From contig SKZG01000268.1 of assembly GCA_007127495.1 (NCBI GenBank), positions 1 through 7,867 on the forward strand: a stretch of DNA of 7,867 nucleotides, read 5' to 3'. This document shows, piece by piece, positions 1 to 4,410 of this stretch. The translations under genes and the position numbers were made by a program. This stretch comes from Planctomycetales bacterium (GTDB lineage Bacteria; Planctomycetota; Planctomycetia; Pirellulales; Thermoguttaceae). How positions within the stretch are numbered: the stretch's first letter is position 1; the number at the start of each line of letters is the position of its first letter. The notes under the pieces were generated by a model. The model did no database searches. It was not told where the DNA came from and saw only the letters and a list, made by a program, of their open reading frames with translations.

Positions 1-811
1 CCTCCGCAATCGACCGGAACTGGTCGAGGGCCGTTTGCAGGTCGTCGGCAATTTCCTCGGCAATGACGTCGGGGTCGGGCAGGTCGTCGCCGTCTTCCAG
101 GCTCTTGTCCCGCAGCCAGAAGAGGTCGAGGTTCACCTTGTCGCGCCGGATCAACTCGTCGTAGTCGAACCCCCGCCAGCGCCCCTCGGGGTTCTTCTCG
201 CTCCAGGTGGACTTCCGCCGGTGGCGGTCTGTTGTAGATGGGGTCAGGTTCGGCGCGAGCACGAAGAAGTTTCGGATGCCTTCGGACTGGAACAGATACG
301 CGATGAATGCGCCCATCAGCCGGGTCTTGCCCACACCCGTTGCCAGCGCGAAGCACAGCGAGGGGAAGTGTCGCTCGAAGTCCTCGACGGTGGGAAACTC
401 GCTCTTGATGGCCGCCAGCGCCGCGGCCGGGTCGGCATCCTTTGCCGGCGACATAATCTCGCATACCCGGGCCAGAAGTTCCAGCGACCGGCGCTGCGGT
501 GGCCGGAGGCTCAGGCGGTTGCTGATAGCGTTGATGGGCTGTATGGCCATGGCTATTTGCCCTCCTTGGCAATCGGCCGCAGTTGTTGCAAATTTTGCAA
601 CAACTGCATCGACCGCCAGCTCGCCCGAATCGAAAATGTTTCGTAAATGCCGGCTCACGCCCGACTTATCCACCTGGAACAGGTCGGCCATCTGCTGCTG
701 CGTCAGCCAGAGGGTCTCGCCCTCGAAGCGGCATTGGATGCGGGTTCTGCCGTCCTCGGTCTGGTACAGCAGGAACTCGCCGGCCGGCCCTTGTCGTGCG
801 ATGTCGGGCAT
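1..811 (-). CDS. Chimeric open frame: RhuM N-terminus + restriction helicase N-terminus + DNA methylase C-terminus (partial, runs off left edge)
   Basis: Seen: a single minus-strand frame begins at ATG 811-809 and stays open to position 2 (270 codons), leaving the window without a stop. Residues 1-80 resemble the N-terminus of RhuM-family proteins, 88-190 the N-terminus of a DEAD/DEAH restriction helicase (Walker A ATGVGKT, residues 157-163), and about 196-270 the C-terminal region of N-6 adenine DNA methylases. No family is known to me with this order, and each piece is cut where its homologues continue. The frame is kept across both joins, which may be chance or selection. Inference: either deletions fused three neighbouring restriction-modification genes, or the assembly joined non-adjacent sequence. 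A working product is unlikely because helicase motifs II-VI and the methylase catalytic NPPF/Y region are absent from the visible part. Confidence 0.75.
   Translation of the reverse strand, partial: MPDIARQGPAGEFLLYQTEDGRTRIQCRFEGETLWLTQQQMADLFQVDKSGVSRHLRNIFDSGELAVDAVVAKFATTAADCQGGQIAMAIQPINAISNRLSLRPPQRRSLELLARVCEIMSPAKDADPAAALAAIKSEFPTVEDFERHFPSLCFALATGVGKTRLMGAFIAYLFQSEGIRNFFVLAPNLTPSTTDRHRRKSTWSEKNPEGRWRGFDYDELIRRDKVNLDLFWLRDKSLEDGDDLPDPDVIAEEIADDLQTALDQFRSIAE
2..226 (-). pseudogene. N-6 adenine DNA methylase (type I M-like), C-terminal fragment, partial at window edge
   Basis: About 75 residues starting near RHRRKSTWSEKNPEGRWR and continuing FDYDELIRRDKVNLDLFWL, then SLEDGDDLPDPDVIAEEI, match the C-terminal tail of class I SAM-dependent DNA methylases of restriction systems, where a WSEKNPEGRWR-like stretch precedes a RDK.NLD.FWL.D.SLED segment. 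The catalytic N-terminal portion is not present; the frame enters directly from the helicase piece. The true 3' end lies outside the window. The assignment rests on remembered family patterns, not on a search. Confidence 0.7.
242..550 (-). pseudogene. DEAD/DEAH-box (type III Res-like) restriction helicase, N-terminal fragment
   Basis: The fragment begins MAIQPINAISNRLSLRPPQR, a start I associate with large restriction-type DEAD/DEAH helicases, and runs through FPSLCFALATGVGKTRLMG (Walker A, ATP binding) to FFVLAPNLT (motif Ia region). Family members are far longer and continue after NLT with IYN; here, two bases after the NLT codons, the bases ATCTACAAC (IYN) are present but shifted out of frame. 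Only about 103 residues remain, without the DEAH motif, second RecA domain or nuclease, so it cannot be an active helicase. It is not the missing half of the helicase at 4300-6018: both keep their own N-terminus and Walker A. Confidence 0.8.
561..567 (-). promoter_or_regulatory. Shine-Dalgarno site of the truncated helicase gene
   Basis: The minus strand reads AAGGAGG here, with 10 nt to the ATG at 550-548. A strong ribosome binding site directly before the recognisable helicase start shows that the helicase piece still carries its native upstream leader, so the RhuM/helicase join lies within about 574-567. Confidence 0.6.
572..811 (-). pseudogene. rhuM: RhuM-family protein, N-terminal remnant
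   Basis: About 80 residues match the start of the RhuM family: an opening beta-strand segment (FLLYQTEDGRTRIQCRFEG), then the conserved WLTQQQMADLFQVDKSGVSR helix-turn-helix-like stretch, HLRNIFDSGEL, and KFATTAAD. Full RhuM proteins usually exceed 300 residues and continue after TTAADGK with a tyrosine/asparagine-rich segment; here homology stops at the aspartate (codon at 574-572). RhuM genes are commonly embedded in type I restriction operons; their function is not established despite the virulence label. The ATG lies two bases after a TGA (816-814) in another frame, an arrangement typical of translational coupling to an upstream gene. Confidence 0.8.
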
Positions 812-813
812 CG

Positions 814-864
814 TCACAGCCCCCCTTTCGTAGCCGCCTCGTCCACGTCGAAAAGCAGCGGCTC
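814..864 (-). other. Possible last 16 codons of an upstream (restriction operon) gene
   Basis: In the frame ending at TGA 816-814 the final residues read EPLLFDVDEAATKGGL, which looks like a real protein tail, and the stop lies two bases before the RhuM start. Further upstream the same frame becomes an arginine/proline/glycine-rich run from very GC-rich sequence and reaches a stop at 1014-1012, so any upstream gene seems to have lost all but its last codons. I cannot name the gene; its position suggests a methylase or specificity subunit. Confidence 0.3.
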
Positions 865-1334
865 CGCGCGCGGGCCTCTGCCGGCCCCCGCTGGCGTTCC
901 GCGCAGGCCGCCGGGGCGGCGCCGGGGCGGCCTCGGCTGCCTAGAGCACTTCGGACGCGGCATCGAACAAGGGTAAACACTCCCGACCCCTTTACACGTC
1001 TCGGGGATACTCTAAGTCTTTTTCGAGCAAGGCTTTGCGTGGAATCCGGAGATACTGCAACCGAAGGCTTGTACTCTTCGTCCCAACCCTCACCCTCACG
1101 CTCCTCCCTCCCGCGGCGAAGCACTTCGGCCAAGAGACTTTTCGCATCGGCTGCGCGATGCGAAAAGTCTTGTCTCTTTTTGTGCCGGAGGCCATAGCTT
1201 TTCGGCTGTCTCGCAGGATATTACGGGAGAGCGACGTGCTTTCGCCGCAGAACTTGGCACAGTTCCGGCGATTCGCGGGCACATCTTCCTTTCCAACCGC
1301 GCAACGCTCTCTCCAAGTGGCCCAAGAACTGCTC
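865..1334. other. Non-coding stretch between the chimeric frame and the plus-strand promoter
   Basis: About 470 bp without a gene I can support. Open frames exist on both strands but have arginine/serine-rich, family-less translations. The segment holds a GC-rich run (about 880-935), a C/T-rich tract (about 1081-1112) of the CCCTCACCCTC type often seen between genes in GC-rich environmental bacteria, and the hairpin at 1135-1170. Confidence 0.5.
1135..1170 (+). terminator. Strong hairpin, possible plus-strand terminator or intergenic palindrome
   Basis: Arms 1135-1149 (AGACTTTTCGCATCG) and 1156-1170 (CGATGCGAAAAGTCT) are perfect 15-bp complements around a 6-nt loop (GCTGCG). The plus strand continues TGTCTCTTTTTG, a broken T-rich run; the minus-strand side has none. 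This fits an imperfect rho-independent terminator reading rightward, but no plus-strand gene lies upstream, so a dispersed palindromic repeat is equally possible. Confidence 0.4.
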
Positions 1335-1362
1335 TTGTAACCCGGGCTCGCGGCGGTATAAT
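1335..1362 (+). promoter_or_regulatory. Sigma70-like promoter upstream of the methyltransferase/radical SAM pair
   Basis: TTGTAA (1335-1340), a 16-bp spacer, and a perfect TATAAT (1357-1362), in otherwise GC-rich DNA. Expected transcription would start around 1369, at the left border of the MITE-like element and about 400 bp before the first plus-strand gene. Inferred to be the original promoter of the two-gene unit, now separated from it by the inserted element. Confidence 0.45.
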
Positions 1363-1385
1363 ATACATTAGTTAGGGTTATTCAA
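1358..1385 (-). promoter_or_regulatory. Possible hybrid minus-strand promoter created at the MITE left end
   Basis: Read on the minus strand: TTGAAT (1385-1380, inside the terminal repeat), a 16-bp spacer, and TATTAT (1363-1358, in flanking DNA, overlapping the plus-strand -10). It would fire leftward toward the frame starting at 811. Both hexamers are only approximate matches. Confidence 0.2.
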
Positions 1386-1396
1386 TTGACTCCACC
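1373..1396 (+). repeat. Left terminal inverted repeat of the MITE-like element
   Basis: 24 bp, perfect reverse complement of 1636-1659. It contains TTGACT (1386-1391), close to a -35 hexamer, reading inward. Confidence 0.85.
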
Positions 1397-1598
1397 TGCC
1401 ACAACCTGTAGTAGTCCGCCTCATTCTGGTCGGCACATATGCACCGCGCAGACCCCATGGAAACCGGGCATGGGGCGTGCCATACACCCAGAAGCCACCG
1501 AAAGCGGTCCGCAACAAGACGGATGGCCCAGCGGCGACGTGCAAGGCTACAAGTGCCCTCATTGCGGTCTGCACTTTAATGTCGAGTTGCCACAGTAA
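1386..1598 (+). CDS. Small open frame inside the MITE-like element with a C-x2-C zinc-knuckle motif (doubtful gene)
   Basis: The frame spans nearly the whole element: 70 codons from a TTG inside the left terminal repeat to TAA at 1596-1598. Most of it is low-complexity, but the C-terminal end reads GYKCPHCGLHFNVELPQ, resembling the Cys-x2-Cys-Gly half of a zinc ribbon such as those at the N-termini of some transposases. There is no ribosome binding site and the start is poor. It is probably either a remnant of the parent transposase or chance coding. Confidence 0.2.
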   Translation: MTPPATTCSSPPHSGRHICTAQTPWKPGMGRAIHPEATESGPQQDGWPSGDVQGYKCPHCGLHFNVELPQ

Positions 1599-1603
1599 CC
1601 ACA

Positions 1604-1643
1604 CAACTAGCAGTTGGTAGAGTCAACTAGCAGTTGGTGGAGT
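1604..1643 (+). repeat. 20-bp tandem duplication at the inner edge of the right terminal repeat
   Basis: Units 1604-1623 and 1624-1643 (CAACTAGCAGTTGGTAGAGT, then the same with G at 1639) differ at one base. Each unit contains CAACT-AGC-AGTTG, a small inverted repeat. The second unit overlaps the start of the right terminal repeat. Confidence 0.75.
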
Positions 1644-1659
1644 CAATTGAATAACCCTA
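1636..1659 (-). repeat. Right terminal inverted repeat of the MITE-like element
   Basis: 24 bp, perfect reverse complement of 1373-1396, followed at once by the second copy of ACATTAGT (1660-1667). Confidence 0.85.
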
Positions 1660-1771
1660 ACATTAGTACACCATCGGCTATGTTGGCGCCGTGCTGTGCC
1701 TCCATATCTGCCCGACCTCCTTCCCACTGGGGCCCCTCAACTCCGGTCCGACTCCGGGGTTTCGCGCTGCC

Positions 1772-3268
1772 ATGCAGGAATCACGACTGAATCGTCGCCA
1801 CAGATGGAACCAGCGGCTGATTCGTCGCGCACTGGCTGAGCAGAGGCTCGTCCGCTCCATCAGCATGGAGGCCGGGGGCAAGATTCACATTGAGAGTTCA
1901 GATTGGGACGACTACTGGTGTGGTTGTGCTTTCCCGGCCAGTCTGCTTGGGCGATTGGAGCACGCATGGAGAAACCTGATAGTCGCTGGCCACGGATCAG
2001 ATTGCCGACGCGCCTATGTGTCGGCATACTTTGCTTTGTTGAAGTGGTGCTTGAATCGAGACAGGCACAGGGTGGCGGATTTTCAGAGCCTGCGGAAAGT
2101 CGTCGGATTCGAGACTTTCCTCGTAAACGCCGAAGACGGCCACTCGGTAGGCGGCATATTCAATGTTAGGAACCCGGCGTATTCGTTGTGTAAGGTGGCG
2201 CAACCGCACGTATTTGACGATCCGAAGTTCCTTCCACTGATTTGTCCCTTCAGCAGTAATCCGCGCCGTGCTCCAGTGTTCTTCCACTACAGGCGCATCC
2301 CCATCGCGGATACCGGGGGTGTTCAGCTCTATCTCTATCCACCTGCGGACCACTCCGACCATTCGGATACCTATAGACTGATCGCTAAGGTATTCCATTC
2401 CCTTTCAACCAACGGCGATCCATGGGTGAAGAGACGGAGCGATGTGGTTTTCGGCTGTGCGCTTGAGCAGGGGCTCGACAATAATCCTCTGAGAAGTATT
2501 CGGATGCTCGATATCGGATGTGGCTCCGGCGGCATGGCGGTTGCTTTGTCGAGGAAGCTGCATGCGCGCTACCGAATCGCAACTGAGTTGACGTTGGTCG
2601 ATGTTGTGGGTGTGAATAGGGCGTTAGAGGACGTCTTCTATCGCAACCCTGCCGTCTTTCGCCGTTTGACCTTTCGGCGGGCTGACTTGGCTGCGTGGCT
2701 CGAGCATCGCGATCCCAGCCTTCGGTTACGCTTTGATGTTGCGTTGTTGTTGCGCGTTCTCAACGTATTCAGCCGGTTTAGTATCGAACGCCTTTCGTCG
2801 CACGAGACTGCGGCCCTCCTTTGTCGCGATCGGGTAGCCGCTCGTTTTGACAGGACTGTCCTCGATCCGTCGGCGTTGATAGAGTCCGCAAGTCAACACA
2901 AGATTCAGCATACGATCAAGAAGACCGGCTTGAGAGGAGGCTCGGCGTTCTATCAGCTTTCTTTGTCCGAGTACTTCAAGGCGATGCGGATTGTGCAGAA
3001 GGCCGGCTGGGAGGAAGGGACGGATATGGTCCACGTGCCCGTGCGTCGATTTGACGAGGCCGCGCTGGTTCTGCCGAGCGGACGTTCGTTGATCGGGCGG
3101 TTGTTGGAGATGAGTAGACGGGTTCTTCTCGAAGACGCCGACTTGACGGCCTCTCACATGCGGGAGCATCTGAGCCGATTTGGTTTGGAGCGCCTGCTCG
3201 TCAGGGATTTGAGCGACAGGCACCGAATGCGCGGCGCGTCAGTGGTGATGGTTGAGAGGAGGGACTGA
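1772..3268 (+). CDS. Class I SAM-dependent methyltransferase with an unrecognised ~240-residue N-terminal region
   Basis: A 498-residue protein. The Rossmann-type methyltransferase core starts near residue 243: motif I MLDIGCGSGG (245-254) for SAM binding, an acidic residue closing strand 2 in LTLVDVV (D277), RRADL (D305) after strand 3, and FDVALLLRVLNVFS (321-334) as strand 4. The C-terminus ends with a typical hydrophobic strand, GASVVMVERR. Residues 1-240 match nothing I recognise; they hold an arginine-rich start, DDYWCGCAF (46-54) and a few histidines and cysteines but no clear metal site. The substrate is unknown. The start at ATG 1772 is chosen because the 27 extra residues from the in-frame GTG at 1691 look non-coding; no good Shine-Dalgarno precedes either, and ATG 1865 is a further option. 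The stop is 5 bp before the radical SAM gene, implying one transcript. The sequence appears less GC-rich than the right-hand genes, which hints at separate acquisition. Confidence 0.8.
   Translation: MQESRLNRRHRWNQRLIRRALAEQRLVRSISMEAGGKIHIESSDWDDYWCGCAFPASLLGRLEHAWRNLIVAGHGSDCRRAYVSAYFALLKWCLNRDRHRVADFQSLRKVVGFETFLVNAEDGHSVGGIFNVRNPAYSLCKVAQPHVFDDPKFLPLICPFSSNPRRAPVFFHYRRIPIADTGGVQLYLYPPADHSDHSDTYRLIAKVFHSLSTNGDPWVKRRSDVVFGCALEQGLDNNPLRSIRMLDIGCGSGGMAVALSRKLHARYRIATELTLVDVVGVNRALEDVFYRNPAVFRRLTFRRADLAAWLEHRDPSLRLRFDVALLLRVLNVFSRFSIERLSSHETAALLCRDRVAARFDRTVLDPSALIESASQHKIQHTIKKTGLRGGSAFYQLSLSEYFKAMRIVQKAGWEEGTDMVHVPVRRFDEAALVLPSGRSLIGRLLEMSRRVLLEDADLTASHMREHLSRFGLERLLVRDLSDRHRMRGASVVMVERRD
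3257..3262 (+). promoter_or_regulatory. Shine-Dalgarno site of the radical SAM gene, inside the methyltransferase 3' end
   Basis: AGGAGG lies 11 nt before ATG 3274 and within the last codons of the upstream gene, supporting both this start and translation from a shared message. Confidence 0.65.
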
Positions 3269-3273
3269 CGCAC

Positions 3274-4410
3274 ATGGACCTTTTCGCCCCTGGTATCGAC
3301 CTTTCGCAGGGAATCCTGCTGGCTTCGCGCGTGCATCGGAAGTACAGGCCCGTTTTTGATGGGCTGAGCGAGCGCGACCGGGCGGCGTTGGCCCTCTATT
3401 TTTTGCCGCATCGCTCAAAGAAGGACGTTTTGGAGGTCACGCGGCCGCGTGTGATCAAATGGTACTGCCCGTTTGCCGACCAGCGGGCATTTCCATCCGG
3501 CCATCGCTACTGCATCAATGTCTACAGCGGCTGCCAGCACAACTGTCGCTACTGCTATGCGACCGGATACGCGGCAAGCTATCCGCGATGCAGGGCCAAC
3601 TTCCGTGCGGACCTCACCAAGGATCTGGATGCCCTTGATCGCTATGAGGTCAAGCCCGCCCCGGTTCATATCGCGAACAGCACCGACCCACTGCAGCCCC
3701 TTGAGCGAGAATACAAACATACGCTTTTCGCACTCGAAGCGATTGCCCAGCGCCGGCACCGCTTCACGACGGTTACGGTGCTGACCAAAAACCCTGCGAT
3801 GCTGACTACCGATCCTTATATCCGCGTGCTGCACCGACTGAATCGACTTACCGCGGATCATCCCCGGTCAGCCTGGTTCGCGGAACGTGGAATCTCGGCG
3901 CTGCGGGTTGAGTGTTCTCTGGCGTTCCAGGGAGCCGAGGTGTGCGAATTGCTTGAGCCGGGTTGCCCTGCTGTCGAGAGTCGGCTGCGCGCCATGCGCT
4001 TTTTGCGGGAAGAAGGGCTACCCGTCGTCATGCGCATCGACCCACTCTTCCCGCGCGACCCTTTGCCTGGCGGCAAGGCGCTGCATGATTTCGGCGTGCC
4101 CGATATCCAGCCAATGGCCCATCTGGAGAGGCTCGTCGAGTTTGGCCGAGGCATCGGAGTTGGCCATGTCGTCTATTCCGTCGCGAAAATCACCAGACCA
4201 AGGGCCAGCGCACTTCCGACAGTCATGGAGAGGATCAAGTCGGTTTACGAGCACATGGCGCAAGGCCAACCGCTTGTGTGCCGAGGCGGTTCGTGGCGGC
4301 TACCCGATGGCCCGGCGACCCAACTTGTCATTGGGCCGTTTCTCGACGTGTGCCGCCGCAGTTCGATGGCAGCGAAGATGTGCAAGGCGAACCTCCTCTC
4401 CACGCCCTGA
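3274..4410 (+). CDS. Radical SAM protein, spore-photoproduct-lyase-like (SplB/COG1533-type) family
   Basis: A 378-residue enzyme predicted to bind a [4Fe-4S] cluster and cleave SAM reductively to a 5'-deoxyadenosyl radical. Seen: CX3CX2C at C87, C91, C94 (SGCQHNCRYCY), the NSTDPLQPLE segment (135-144) corresponding to the family's N-T-DPYQP-E motif, VLTKNP (169-174), and a conserved block SLAFQGAEVCELLEPGCPAV (215-234) followed by RLRAMRFLREEGLPVVMRIDPLFP-type strand/helix (237-260). True spore photoproduct lyase repairs thymine dimers in spores, but most members of this broad family have no known reaction, and I see nothing that fixes the substrate. Additional cysteines occur at 65, 80, 106, 213, 224, 231, 336, 360 and 370. 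It follows the methyltransferase gene by 5 bp with its own AGGAGG. The C-terminus seems complete and ends at the boundary where the flanking helicase gene is broken. Confidence 0.85.
   Translation: MDLFAPGIDLSQGILLASRVHRKYRPVFDGLSERDRAALALYFLPHRSKKDVLEVTRPRVIKWYCPFADQRAFPSGHRYCINVYSGCQHNCRYCYATGYAASYPRCRANFRADLTKDLDALDRYEVKPAPVHIANSTDPLQPLEREYKHTLFALEAIAQRRHRFTTVTVLTKNPAMLTTDPYIRVLHRLNRLTADHPRSAWFAERGISALRVECSLAFQGAEVCELLEPGCPAVESRLRAMRFLREEGLPVVMRIDPLFPRDPLPGGKALHDFGVPDIQPMAHLERLVEFGRGIGVGHVVYSVAKITRPRASALPTVMERIKSVYEHMAQGQPLVCRGGSWRLPDGPATQLVIGPFLDVCRRSSMAAKMCKANLLSTP

Larger units (their letters stand above)
1373..1659. mobile_element. MITE-like non-autonomous transposon (287 bp)
   Basis: Perfect 24-bp terminal inverted repeats (1373-1396 and 1636-1659; outer ends TAGGGTTATTC / GAATAACCCTA) are bordered by an identical 8-bp direct repeat ACATTAGT (1365-1372 and 1660-1667), as expected of a target-site duplication. 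The inverted match extends to 26 bp (1371-1396, 1636-1661) because the direct repeat overlaps it, so the exact ends are ambiguous by a few bases. There is no transposase gene inside; the interior holds a 70-codon frame with a C-x2-C motif and a 20-bp tandem duplication. Several IS families make 8-bp duplications (IS1595, ISL3, IS66 among them), so the mobilising family cannot be named from the sequence alone. Confidence 0.8.

Noticed and set aside
945..1129. Repeat of AGCACTTCGG at 945-954 and 1120-1129
   Set aside because: Ten bases without longer flanking similarity; not enough to call a repeat family.
1772..3268. DNA adenine or cytosine methyltransferase of a restriction system
   Set aside because: I see no (D/N)PP(Y/F) adenine motif and no PC or ENV cytosine motif; the substrate is better left open.
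3274..4410. Prokaryotic viperin
   Set aside because: The CX3CX2C motif is shared by many radical SAM enzymes; the NSTDPLQPLE and SLAFQG...LEPG blocks match the spore-photoproduct-lyase-like family instead.
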